Positions 38,041-49,875 of a stretch of 64,000 bases of DNA are shown one piece after another; position 1 is the first letter of the stretch; each line of letters begins with the position of its first letter. The DNA is taken from contig OX422210.1 in the NCBI GenBank assembly GCA_949130495.1, positions 190,883,619 to 190,947,618 on the forward strand, in the 5' to 3' direction. The notes beneath the pieces were generated by a model. That model saw nothing but the letters and a program-made list of their open reading frames with translations, was not told the origin of the DNA and made no database searches. The DNA is from Sambucus nigra. Taxonomy: Eukaryota > Streptophyta > Magnoliopsida > Dipsacales > Adoxaceae. The position numbers were made by a program, and so were the translations under genes.

Positions 38041-39322
38041 CTCTCTATTATCTAAACCTAACACCCTAAGAGTAAAAAAAATTGGCTTTTAATTTTAAAG
38101 GACTCGACGTAAATCTTAGTGTAAGCATATTGTAGAACACTTTCACCCTCATCAAAACGTTATCTCCATCACTCTCTCTGAAAATGACTAGGCTCACTAT
38201 CGAGGTCATCATGTATTGGAAACATGCTCATCGACGTAAGAGGTATTCGATATACCAACATGACTATCCATTAATGTGGCGAAGTCACGTCCATGTGATG
38301 ATTCATCCCCGAAATCCATGGACTTAACATCAATGTCACTAAGAGTGAAATTAAATGTATCTTTTCCCTTGCCCTGTCTCTTTAATATCGTAGAATACTC
38401 ATGAGTTTTGTGACCTTTATGCTCGCACTCATAGCATCTCTCCTCATCTTCCTTAAGGTAATATCCTCTCTCTCCTTTTAAGAATATTTCTTACCCAATT
38501 TGAACGTTTTATCTTTCTCGGAACTTTTGTTTTCTTTCTAAGTAATTTATTTTCTTATTTTGAGAATTTTTGAAAGTTTTTGCAAAAAGGGAAAGACAGT
38601 TTAGATCAAAATCATAATCGAAGTCGGAAGAAATCTCCCCTTTCATTTTAAATCGAACTTTCAAAGAAATTATTTTTTCCTTTGGCTTAAAAGTTTTGAA
38701 AACATATCGATTTCATAAGTTTGAAGGTCTCCTATGAGTTCTTCTAACCTAAGTGTAACTGAAATTCCCAACAAATTAAGGACAGTGACCTTAGGAATAA
38801 AGCGAGATGGAAGGAATCTCAAAATCTTTTTCACAATGAGCGTGTCAGTAATTCTCTCACCCAAATTAAAACTAGAATGGACTATATCAAATAATCTAGC
38901 ATATAACTCATTAAAAATATCAGATTCTAGAATAGTGATTATTTCAAGTTGTGTGGTGAAATTTTGTAGCTTAGAAGCTTTCACAACATTGGTACCCTCG
39001 AGAGTGAGTTGGAAACAATCCCAAGCTTCCTTAGACGCGGTGGACATCATGATACGATTAAACTCCTCAGGGGTGACGGCTTTATAAATTTCACTTAAGT
39101 CATGGGAGTTATAATTACTCAATTTACAACTATCCTCTGTCAAAGCAATGACAACTTTAAGACTTTAGACAATATTTCTAGTTATAGTGGGTGATGTCCA
39201 CCATCTTTACACACAAGCCAAACCTTTTCGCCAATTGATTTTTAAGTAGAACTCATTTTATCTTTTTAATATGCATAATTTAACTGATAAAAAATAGGAA
39301 TCCTATTATAAAAATTATCCAT
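37570..39322 (-). pseudogene. Copia gag relic (UBN2 type) with two decayed zinc knuckles
   Basis: The ATG at 39322 (MDNFYNRIPIFYQ) aligns with the gag start of the element at 28034. The open part 39143-38670 shows KEAWDCFQLTLEGT and LRFLPSRFIPKVTV, near-matches to that gag. The first knuckle, CYECEHKGHKTHEY near 38400-38440, and the second, near 37576-37632 (YNYYKSRGRLREFSY), have lost cysteines, mostly Cys to Tyr as expected from G-to-A decay. A (CT)n expansion at 38000-38046 interrupts the coil region. Confidence 0.75.
38000..38046. repeat. (CT)n microsatellite
   Basis: About 23 CT units inside the decayed gag, continued by short interrupted CT runs. Confidence 0.95.
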
Positions 39323-39365
39323 ATAATCCCAAATATGAAGATCACATAATAAATTAGCTTAACTG

Positions 39366-39377
39366 GCTCCGATACCA
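39366..39377 (-). other. Primer-binding site of the old copia copy
   Basis: The minus strand reads TGGTATCGGAGC, one mismatch from the initiator-Met site, 3 bases from the LTR at 39381. Confidence 0.85.
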
Positions 39378-39380
39378 ATT

Positions 39381-40475
39381 TGAAAAAAATAAGGGGTTAG
39401 ACAGATTTACATGTATCTTAGGCCAAACACACAATTTCACTTTTTACCAAATTTATCTTGATTTAATTTAGTGAATCATGCAATACAATTATGAAGCCAA
39501 ATTCCAAATGAAATTAGAAGAAGAAGAATTCGAGAAAAAATCCTTTCGAACAAAATCTCTAATATCAACAATATTTAGGAAAATACAGACACTTAAGGAC
39601 TTATAATCAACTCAGATATCCACTAAGTATAATGCGATAGAGTTTTCAATTCTTCAACAGAAAATTGTAGAGTCCAACATCGCCCATAGCAAGTAGATCT
39701 TTCCTTCGTATCCACCGATCAGCCTTAGGAATCTTAATTCATTTCTTCATTAGCAGTAGAGCCTCAACGCCACAATTTATCTGTAGAAAAAATCTATACA
39801 AGGGTTTTGGAACTTTGAATGTGTTATTCCTTATTTGAGAAAGAGATCTTCAAAGTTGTAAGAGGTTTGGATGAAAAAAGTATAAAGTTAAATCACAAAA
39901 AAACTCTAAAAGGGCCTTTTTTAAAACTCTAATCCCGAATCTCTATTTATAGGGAAAGTTGTTGCAGAGATATAGGGACTAAATATTTCAAAAGATGTGT
40001 TTTAAAAAAATAAAAACATGGGTACTGAATCGAAAGAACTACCACCTAGTTCGAAAGATGTACCTAATCTCGTTAGAATAGTTTTCAACGAAACTTTGAA
40101 TGACATTTTAGAGAGAACCTAGAAGGCATCGTCCCAGATCTCATTTGTGCATGGGCACCTCATTTTATCATCATTCTAACATCATACTGAATCTCATTCA
40201 AACAACCTTTTTGTCCGTTCTAACGAGCCAAATAGATTTTCAAAAAAATCTTTAAAAATTAATTTAGTAACATTTTGAAAACTTTTAAATGAAAACTCTT
40301 TAAAAATAACCCTCTAATAAATAAAGTCTTTACCAAACCACCTCATAACTCTTCTGAATGATGTTGTGAAGAGCAATCTTCAATCTTCCTAATGTCATCA
40401 ACTTCTTGTCTTTGAATACGTAAAAGTAGTCAATAGGGTGTAACGGGAGAAGAAAAATAAAAAAAGGCAATTAGA
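39381..40475 (-). repeat. 5' LTR of the old copia copy (~1.1 kb, end lost)
   Basis: Pairs with 31809-34059 minus the hAT-like insertion. A CTATAAATAG TATA box (minus) is at 39943-39952. Similarity fades after about 40475, roughly 20 bases short of the expected terminus. Confidence 0.78.
39943..39952 (-). promoter_or_regulatory. Putative LTR TATA box
   Basis: CTATAAATAG on the minus strand. The related position in the 3' LTR lies beside the hAT-like insertion. Confidence 0.45.
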
Positions 40476-40694
40476 TGGGGCTGAAAATGTGATAGGTAAG
40501 AAACCTTATAGTTGAAATTGGGATTTTGAGAAAAGAGTTGGAGATTTGACCAAGTGGCAGAAAGCCTGGTTGGGCCAGCCCAAGGTTTTTATTGAATGGC
40601 ACAACATTTTGTCTAAATAAGTCAATAGTTAATCGAACGACACAACATTTAGTTGAATTTGTCCATTCGACTAAATGAACTAGTCGTATGAAAC

Positions 40695-40702
40695 CTATAA
40701 AG
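40695..40702 (+). promoter_or_regulatory. Putative TATA box of the antisense ORF
   Basis: CTATAAAG about 110 bases before the ATG at 40812, followed by a CT-rich leader (tttctctctctacaaagcac) typical of plant 5' UTRs. It suggests the antisense ORF had its own promoter. Confidence 0.5.
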
Positions 40703-40811
40703 GGGTTTTTCCCTTTTAGTTTCTCCATTATCTCAATTTATTTTTTCTCTCAATTTTCTCTCTCTACAAAGCACTACTATCTTTTTCTTATGAGTCTAGT
40801 TTCACTCTTTT

Positions 40812-43800
40812 ATGGATCCTTTGAAACATATTATGGTTGATGAAGATGAGCTTCAGGTCTTAGGACTGCATTTGGTTGAGGAGGTGATGGGGGATGGTGA
40901 GATACCGGGGGCATATGACGAGCCAACGAAAGTGGATCCTTGGATAAAGGTATTCGTTTTAGGGCCAATGGGGCGTAAGGGCATGTCCCCCCATGATGAT
41001 GACTGTGTGGTGGTGGTATGACAGGTGATGCACCATTGCTCGAGGAGCGGATGACTTATGACCCTCACCTAACCCTGGACAAAGAGAACACAGAGGTCCT
41101 CTTGCAGGAGTGTGTGAGTGATCCGATTCTGGGGGATCGTCCCGAGGATACTCAACGCATAAGTTCTCTGACTTTAATATTTCTTTATGCTTATTTTATG
41201 TTTAAAATATGACACCCGAAAGAAAAAAAAATAAAAATGGGAAAATAAAAATGAGAAAATAAAAATGTGGGAAGATAGTGGGTGTCTGTAATGTAGTAAA
41301 AAAGGGGTTGATAACAAGATAACCACAACCATAAAAAATGTCAAGGGTATGGGTAGGAGGGGAACATAATTAGTCCCGTGATAAGGAGAAAAATAGAAAG
41401 TAATACGGGTCCAAATAATAGTAAAATTAATGAAAATATAAAATAGGTGGTGGGAAGCCTATATACTAAGAAAATAGGAGCAATAAGACAAGGAAAACAC
41501 ATAAATAAAAAATAAGAGGTGGTATGGCCTTCATACTTAAGGTAATAAATACAAATGAGGATAATACTATGAGAACTCAGCCTTGTGCTTTGTGTGCATC
41601 CTTAATCATTTAATAAATATATAGGGGGTTCCTAGTTACCTTTTAGTTCATCCTTCCTGGTTAGTGGGAACTAAGGGTAGGGAGATTAAGTATAGGCATA
41701 TGGTGCTTAAAACACCGAGAGGGAGAAAGCTCAGAGGAGTAGGGTATCTTGTTTTTTCCATTGTTTTTTAGCAAAGATTCATTAAAATTATAACCCTTTT
41801 TATTTTAGGTCTCTAAGATAACCAGACATAGAAACTTAGGGCTTCAACGGCATCTATTGGGGTGTAGGATCGCTTCATGATTAGTTAACCTTCTTGGTTA
41901 GCAGAACTAAAGAGAAGTGGCTTAAGTGTGAGTGTGGGGTAATTAAAAACTTTTAGAGGTAAAGCTCCGAGGGGTACAAGGTATCTCAATTTTTGACTTT
42001 GGTTTTAAAAATGATTCAAAATATTCCAACCCCATCTATTTTAGGTCAACATGAGGACTATACATAGAAACTCAAGGTTTTGACGGTGTGTATTGGGGTT
42101 TAAGATAGCTTCATGACAGGTTAACCTTTTTTGTTAGCTGGAATTAAAGAGAGGTGAGTTAAGTGTGAGTATAGGGAGATTTAAAAACCAACAAGGAGAA
42201 AGATCCAGGTATACAAGGTACCTATATTTTCAAATTTGGTTTTAGCATAGATTTAAAATATTTTAATCCCACATATATTTGGTTGTTAGGGAGACCCGAC
42301 ATAGATACTCGGTGTTTCAATGGCATCTGTTGGGGCGTAGGATCACTTCATGAGCGGTAAACCTTCTGAGTTAAAGGAAATTGAAGAGAGGTTGATTAAA
42401 TGTCAGTATAAAGAAATTTAAAACACCGGGAGGGAGAAAGATCTCAGGGGTGCAAGGTATCTTGTTTTTTGAATTTGGTTTTAGCAAAGATTCAAAATAC
42501 TCCAACCCCTTCTATTTCTGATTGCTAGGGGGACTAGGCATAGAAACTCGGGGTTTCGATGGCATCTATTAGCGTGTAGGATAACTTCATGACTTATTAA
42601 CCTTCTTAATTAGAAAAAACTAAAAAAAGGTGGCTTAGGTATGTATATGGGAATATTTAAAACACTGAACGGGATAATGTTTTGAGGGGTGAAGGATATC
42701 TCAATTTTTTATTTTTGTTCTACAAATGGTTAAAAATATTCCAACCTATTTATTTTAGGTCACTAGCGGCACAAGACGTAGAATCTTGGGGGTTTTGTGG
42801 AATCTATTAGGGGGTAGGATTGCTTCACGAATGTTAACTTTCTTAGTTAGAGGGAACTAAAAAAAGTTGGCTTATGTGTGAGTATGGGGCAATTTAAAAC
42901 ACCAAGAGGGAGAAAGCTCCCGAGAGAGAAAGGTATCACTATTTTTTACTTTGGTTTTAGCAACGATTCAAAATATTCCAACCCTTATAATTTTAGATCA
43001 CTAGGGGGAGCAGAGGTAGAAAATTGGGGTTTTATCCATGTTTTTAGGGGTTTAGGATCATTTCATGACTAGTTGACCTTCTTAGTTAGCGGGAACTGAA
43101 GATACGGGGCTTAAGTACGAGTATGGGGTGATTTAAAAAACTAAGAGGGAGAAAACACTCGGGGATTTAGGGTATCTTAATTTTTAGTTAGGTTTTAGAA
43201 AATATTCAAAATATTCTAAACCCTTCAATTCTTGGTTGCTATGGGAAAAGACGTAGAAAATCCATTTTTTAAGAGGCATCTATTGGGGTGTAGGATTGCT
43301 TCGCTATTAGTTAACCTTCTTAGTTAATGGGAATTGAATAGAGGTGGTTTAACTATGAGTATGAGGTGATGTAAAACATTGAGAGAGAGAAAGCTCGGGG
43401 GGTGCAGAGTATCTAAATTTTTAATTTTGATTTTAGCAAAGATTGAAAATATTCCAACCACTTCTATATAAGGTCGCTAGGGGGACAAAACTTAGAAACT
43501 CAGGGTTTTGACAACATCTATTATAGTGTAGGGCCGCTTAATGACTAGATGACCTTCTTAGTTAGTGGAAACTAAAGAGTGGTGGCATAAATGTGAGTTT
43601 GGGGCGATTTAAAACACCAAGAGGGAGAAAACTCCTGGGGTCCAAAGTATCTCTATTTTCTACTTTGATTTTATCAAAGATTTAAAATATTCCAACCCCT
43701 TCTATTTAAGGTCGCTAGAGGAAATAGACGTAGAAAGTCAGATTTTTATGACATCTATTATGGTGTTGAATTGTTTAACGACTGGCTAACCTTCTTAGAA

Positions 43801-45998
43801 AGAAGGAATTGAGGAGAGGTGGCGTAAGTGTGGGTAAGGAGTGATTTAGAACACCGGGAGGGTGAAATCTCTGAGGGGTGTCCTAACCACTTCACAACTG
43901 ATTATCCTACCCGTTTAGAATAAATTTAGGGTAGGGAGATTAGGTTTAAATATGCATTGTAACCCAAAATTTAATACAAATAATATTTTTCTTTAAATTA
44001 CGAATGCATTTTATGTTTTCTTCCTCGTAGCCTAGTGGGTTTGCTCGATTAGTCGAGGGCTTTGTGGTAGTGCTAGTTAGGTTTTAGCAGATCCCCCCTT
44101 TGTTCATGCCTTTATACATACAGTGGGATCCATCTTATTCTTAAACTTCATTATCGATACTTTCTTTAAGCGGAGATATATTATTTATGTAGCCTTGAGG
44201 GAGCATTGGTGTGATACCACTAGTACTTTTCACTTGTCGACGGGGGAGATGACTATGATGCCGTGGATCTCTATGCCTTCACAGGTCTCCATTTTTCAAG
44301 AGTGTCCTTAATGGTTGATCAAACCCTAAATATCACCATTGAGGGTCTGAGGGCAGCTTTGGGGATACAGGTACCTCTTGGTCTAGGGGAGTATTTTTAT
44401 GTTAGTTATTTGGCTACTTTCTTGGAGGGGTTGCAGTGAGACGATATGCTCGGAGTTTGTTGTGGTTAATTATTCAACTATTTTTTTTAATAGGTGGTTA
44501 AAGTGGGATCCATTTATGATGGTTTCCTTTTTTATGGACTTTTCCCAATTTTTTGGATATGCATGGGGGAGGATGTTTCTGGCCGAGATTTATCGGTCCA
44601 TGTCTCTTTATTTTTTGATTTCGTACGAAATTTTTTAATAGTTATGCATCTTTGTGGGAGGTGAGTGCTCATTTTAGTTTTTTGTTCCTTCTCACTTGTT
44701 CTAGTTGAAAGACTATTTCCTATTTTATTCATGTCGTATTTTTCTTTTGGTCATATGTGGTTTTTTTCTTATGTGGCAACTTATTCGAAGAGGCCTTGGA
44801 TTATGGAGTCGATGGTTGGTTTGGTCCATCTATTTAGACGGTATGCGGGAGGGATATGAGGGTGGGATAATTCATATCAGTAGCTTCATCCCGAGCACTC
44901 TTGAATAGGATGAGTGTTGAGACTGTAAGTGTATCGGTTTCCTTTATTATTTCCTTTTTCTTTGCTTTTGATATTTAGACGATTATTCAGACTTATTTTT
45001 TTTTTGTGTTTTTATTCTTATAGGTGACCTGGGGTTTCACCCTTCACTGGTCAGGTGATGGTGTTGCGATATGGGAGCTATCCCGACGGCGATTGTTACT
45101 AGAGGAGACGTATAGGGCTCTCTTTTACCTGGAGAAGAGGGTGACTCGCTAGTATATGTTTGATTTCCCAATCAGGGTTATGTCCCCTCCTTATTGCGGG
45201 AGGATCGACAAATTTTCAGGGAGTGTGTCCCTGCCATTGGTCTTGTCGGGGAGGACATTGATTATAAGGTCTTTCTAGATCAGCATGTGATGACGATTCT
45301 CTATCCAGTACTAAGGAAAACTTTTTTGTATCGAGCTAGTATGGTTTCGATAGGACTGGTGCCTATGGCAGTGGATGGGGATCTAGTATCCCCATCGAGT
45401 GAACCAAAAGTGATAGGTGGGGGTTAACCAACTCCTGAGGTTGAGCAAGCGGGGGAGAATCTTATGCCCGTGGGTGGGTTGGGTGTCAAGGGGTGGTTCT
45501 CGAAGAGGATGTTTGGGCTTAAGGGATGGTTACCAAGGAGGTGGTTGAGGTTCAGGAGGCAGTTTTTTATTTGGGGGGGCAGGGGTTAAGGAGGAACTTG
45601 TATGGGAGATAGTTGGGAGCGGTGGGGTCAAAAGGGATACTAGGCCTTTGAGTGTATCTTTCTCTCTAATATAGGTGGATCTTCTTGGGTCGAGGGATAT
45701 TGTGGGGATGAATTTTGGTTGGGCTCAAAGAGGATGGAATGTTAGGGCACGCTCAGGAGAATGGAGAAACCCCCTATCTTGGGAAGTTTATGAATTTTGA
45801 GTGGATATTTTCATCGTTGGGCTCCTGGATAAGGGTGGAGGATCTTATTTTTGGGGTCAGCAGTTGACTAGGGAGTAGAGGGACATGGCGGTCGAGGATG
45901 GGGTATCCTAGGAGCGGGCTAAGATATAAGGTGTTACCGTTGACTATATAGACACCCTAGAGGCTAGGGTGAGGGAGCTAGAGGAGGTGGTCGTTTAA
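40812..45998 (+). pseudogene. Decayed ORF with plant mobile domain motifs, antisense to Tat pol
   Basis: A likely first exon starts MDPLKHIMVDEDELQVLGL at 40812 and runs in two frames to about 41165, where cgc|ataagt could be a mutated splice donor. A possible acceptor catacag ends at 44116. After it come REHWCDTTSTFHLSTGEMT (about 44200-44254), EGLRAALGIQVPLGLGEYF (about 44340-44400) and YAWGRMFLAEIYRSMS (44558-44605). These match the layout of the plant mobile domain (aminotransferase-like PMD) known from transposon ORFs and MAIN/MAIL proteins. Later pieces include 45194-45427 and a coiled coil TLEARVRELEEVVV ending at TAA 45996-45998. Many frameshifts and stops. The exon model is inference; domain similarity is moderate. 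Confidence 0.55.
41640..43930. repeat. ~238-bp tandem array, about 9.5 copies
   Basis: The phrase ggcatctattggggtgtagg or variants recurs near 41849, 42087, 42326, 42561, 42801, 43036, 43275, 43513 and 43751, a spacing of 235-240 bp. Each unit also has a 'ttaaccttcttagttag' block, an 'aacaccgagagggagaaagctc' block and 'attcaaaatattccaaccc'. Copies are diverged (perhaps 75-85% alike by eye). Partial units are at both ends. It lies between the two parts of the PMD-type ORF, possibly in an intron, and at the 3' side of the Tat element. Confidence 0.92.
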
Positions 45999-47507
45999 TA
46001 GGAGAGGGAGAGTGGTCGTGCTTAGGGAAATATGCCTCTTAGGAGGGTGGAAATATCAGTCCTTCCGTTATATGTTGAATCTCGAGATCATGGTCTTTTG
46101 ACTACATATCCACTTTCTTTCTCAGACACCCACTTGGACCGCATGACTCCTCGACTTATTGAGGCTCTGAAAGAGGACACGCTATTTCCCAATTTACATT
46201 TATATTTTGTCATTATCCCTACTTTCTTTAGTTTCCTTTTCTTGTACTGATATTTTTTTTTATTTTGTTGTTTCACAAGAACTGAATTTCTTGGTGCTTG
46301 GCTAGCGAATGATGATGCAATTTTAGTCCTTTTTGTATAGATAGTTGTCATATTCCATCCAGTTTTATGGTCCCACATCGGCCAATAAGGTAAAAATAGC
46401 GACTCGGGTGGCATCTCGCTCTCAGTCTCAGTCTCATGCTCATACTTCGTTCTCCAACAGAGTCATGTTCTAAGCATCTTGTGGATCCATATGTAGTAGG
46501 TGGTGGTGGTAATGATGGTGATAGGGCCAAGAAGGCCCGTTATGCATATGTTTTTTTTAATAAATTATCTAGGTGGAGGGCTTGTCTCCACCGATTTATA
46601 CATTTGATTTTTTCTTTTTATTCATTCATTTGACATATAGATATTATGCTTTAATTATTTGGATTTTTGGGGATATTAGACATTTTTCGATTTTACGACA
46701 TTTATTCGAGTTCTGTACCATTTTATGAATTTGTACTTTTAGTGAGAAAAGATCATTGATGGTGTTTTGATACGGTATATGCCATATTTCTGTTATTTTT
46801 AGGATAAATAATGGCCAATATGCATATGAATAGAGTGAGACTAAGCTCGTTTTATTAAAATGGTAGGAATAAACATGTTTACGAGTGACAAACATAATAG
46901 ACTATAAGGGGTATATATATGTATGGGAAAAAATGGGTTTTAATCTTCTTTATTTATAATGAGGTAACACATAAAAGAAGTAAAAGACACATATACATAT
47001 AGAAATAGTGCCCAGTCTTTTTAAGACATTTCTTTTGGAGATATGACTTTTATCTCTTCCATGGTGAACCCTTTGTCTGTAATGGTGTTGGAGTGGTGAG
47101 GGAAGGATGTTCCCATTTTCTTTTCTTGATGATCGGAAAAGAGCCTTTAAAGGCATCTTTGGATCGAAATTTTTTTATTTATCCTAGATAAAGTGTCGTT
47201 TTACTGGGATCCCTTAGTGAGTTTGTCTATTGATTATTCGTCCCAATATAAGGGATGGTTTGAGGGAAAGGAGTTTGGTGTTTATTTTTCTGGAAATAAG
47301 TGTATAAGGGTAGTATGATGTTTTAATTAAGGATAACCCTACAGAGTCTTAAAATACATTTCTAGGCCTATTTAATTACCTGTCATCTACCTTATTTATA
47401 TTACACAGTCTCTTTTAGAGTGAGTGTACAATGATCATAATCAGGGTCTTCCAATGAAATGGCGGATTTCAGTGTTTATTTAGATTAGTCCCGAAGTGAT
47501 ATCTCAC
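45999..47507. other. Tat-element DNA without a recognisable gene
   Basis: Lies between the antisense ORF and the Sirevirus target site. It is AT-rich. Around 46395-46560 a Ser/Gln-rich then Gly-rich then RAKKAR-like reading is seen in plus frames, perhaps a decayed tail of the antisense ORF. Otherwise I see nothing. Confidence 0.4.
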
Positions 47508-47512
47508 GTTAA

Positions 47513-49561
47513 TGAAAAATGTTACTAAAGCCGTTTATTAAAAATAAACTATTTAAGTAACTCCGATCTGTTTTTTTAAGAAACTCTTTTCGTAAAAACC
47601 AAACTATTTGAACATAAGATGTGTTTAACAAATCAGTATGTACGAGATCTATTCAAGAAATGAATAACAGATTTATAAAGTAGTTTAAAAAGCTTAAACT
47701 CAACACAACCAAGAATGAGATGAGGAGATGTAGAAAAATTATGTTCACGATGTTTTTTACGTGGTAAAACCTCACCAATTGAGGAAACATCCACGACTCC
47801 CTCTACGAAGTAAAATGAAAAATCCACTAAAACAAATATATGAGTTACAAACTATATAACTAACATGCAAACAACTCAGACCTATATAAGTTTAGGAATG
47901 TACCCTCTGGTGTCCTTAAAAGTTCTCTGCAGTTCTGATTGTAGATGTAGTTCTCCCAGTTTGTTAACTTCTGATTTGTTCCATCACTTTACGTCGACTC
48001 TTTGTTCACAAGATCTTATTACCTACACTTTTCGTGTTGTAGGGTGAAAGTGTTTGTGGAGCTGCTCTCTAACACATGCATGCACACATGCACACTTATT
48101 AAGTACAAATAGTCCTAACAAATTACAGTAACACTATATGCTGTGATCTTTCCTTTTTCTTTCTTCTTACAAAACTTTGAACTTTATTTGACCTTTAAAT
48201 AATTCCCAGAATCCACGGATACCTTGCTAGGAAGACAGACAAGGTCTTAATCAATCTCAAAATTTTAAAAAGGTTTTTCGAGATTGAAAACCTCCAAGTG
48301 TGATTCCAACTAGGTCAAAGGTTTAGTTTTACAAGAACAAGAAACAAAAAGAATTTATTATTGATTTCAAAGTAAGGAAACGTTTTATAGAAAATAATCA
48401 ACAATATATTTCTCAAGATGAGAAATAAAGAATGAAACTAAGTGTAATTTAACATGAATAACTCAGATCTGAAATTTCTTTGAAATCAGAAAGTAGATCT
48501 GAGTAAACGTTTAAGTTGAAAACAAGATCTAACGAACAAGAGGTTACAGCAACAATAACAAACTCAACTCAAACTCTCAATCACTCAAGAACACTCAGGG
48601 TAGTGTTTTGAATATAGAGTTTTTAAGAAGTGTTTGAGTTTGGATGGAAGAGGCTTTGACGAAATAGGGTTAGGGTTTCTAACTCTTTCTCTTCTCTTTG
48701 TTTTCTCTCTTCCCTCTCTTATCTCTTCTGTCTTCTCTCTCTTGTCTCTCTACTCTCTGTTTTCTCTCTTATCTCTCTTCTCTCTTCTCAGAGGAAATGA
48801 AAATGGCAAAAGTCTTAGAAGTCTGAGAGTAGGGTCCCTTTTATAGGGTGAAGAGAAGGTTCGAGAGACTGGATCAAAACTAAGGGCCAGGATTAAGTCA
48901 AGTCAAATTGACTTTGATCGAAGTGTTCTAATAAGGAGGTGCTTAAACGAATCCTGATTGGTTTAGAAAGTTGTACTGGGATTCACCAAGACAACATGCA
49001 GATCCTCGATAGCTAATGATCCAAGGGCTAAAAACATACGCGCTTTTAACTCAGTAAACAAACACAGTTTCAGCCAATCAGATGAAGAGAGGTGTTGGAT
49101 GATAACAGGATATGAAACGCGCGTCTTAAACTAATTAAAACCACACCCTAAAGTTTACTCCGCTTTCGAATTCTACCCAAGGTAACATTAGGCCAAAATA
49201 CCCAACAAATAATATTTACAAAATGACCACAAAACTTTTAAATCATGTTTTAATTAATAAAACCTTATTTAAAAAATGTTTAAAAAATCCCAAAAAATTA
49301 TTAAAATTCCAACTTAGGGATTTAAACACACTCAACATATATACACACATTATTATGCAGTATGATATGCAAAAATTAAATTCTACTGTGTGTGAGTGTT
49401 GGCAATTTGATCTTGATCAAAACAAGATAGAGAGATGAAGTAGCAAACCAACTTCTGAGGTTCTTTGGATACTAGGGAGGACATAATTTTGTCACAATTT
49501 CCAAAGTAGATGAGCACTTATACAATATAGACTCAATTGAGTCAAAAGTATAAGGGCTTCA
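47513..49561 (-). repeat. 3' LTR of the Sirevirus-like element
   Basis: Plus-strand limits tgaaaaatg and aagggcttca. Followed by the polypurine tract CCAAAGGGGGGGAT (minus, 49562-49576); a second purine run lies near 49817. A TATA box CTATAAAAG (minus) is at about 48837-48845, upstream in transcription order of a long CT/GA-rich leader at 48690-48790. Confidence 0.95.
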
Positions 49562-49875
49562 ATCCCCCCCTTTGGAAATATGAGACAAAATCTCCTTTGA
49601 GTCATCTAGGACTAGTAGGGCAAGAAGAAAATAAGAAAAACTTATTCCTATCAAAATTCTATCTACCCAATACCTAGAAATCAAAAAGTACATAACTCAA
49701 CTAAGTACATTTGAATACCCTATTACAACTGTTGAGAGTAACTGTACAAAAAGAACCTGCAAAAAATCACTAAGATCAAGCTGTTTAGCATATGAAAGAA
49801 TTGAATAGACTCAAATTTCTCCCCCATTTTGTCTCAAATGGACAGAGGGAAAAATTTGGATAAACAACCAAGTTA

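Larger units (their letters stand above)
31809..40475 (-). mobile_element. Old Sirevirus-like copia copy, internally deleted
   Basis: Diverged LTRs at 31809-34059 (after subtracting a 1,161-bp insertion) and 39381-40475 flank a minus-strand interior with PBS, gag, RT and RNase H. Protease and integrase are missing between the second zinc knuckle (about 37576-37632) and pre-RT (about 37210). The right LTR lacks its last ~20 bases at 40475, so no target duplication can be read. LTR divergence is high by eye, making this one of the oldest insertions here. Confidence 0.82.

Noticed and set aside
40812..41021. A short stand-alone gene (69 aa) with TATA box.
   Set aside because: The reading continues in another frame (41018-41165) and fits better as the first exon of the decayed PMD-type ORF than as an independent small gene.
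41640..43930. Regularly spaced repeats considered as a CRISPR array or centromeric satellite.
   Set aside because: Units are ~238 bp, wholly repeated without unique spacers and embedded in retrotransposon DNA of a plant. The array is too short to call a centromeric satellite.
47633..47827. A 64-aa ORF repeated almost exactly at 55590-55784, and a 71-aa ORF at 49223/57178.
   Set aside because: These are also paired LTR positions of the Sirevirus-like element. They carry no motif and lie in promoter or leader sequence.
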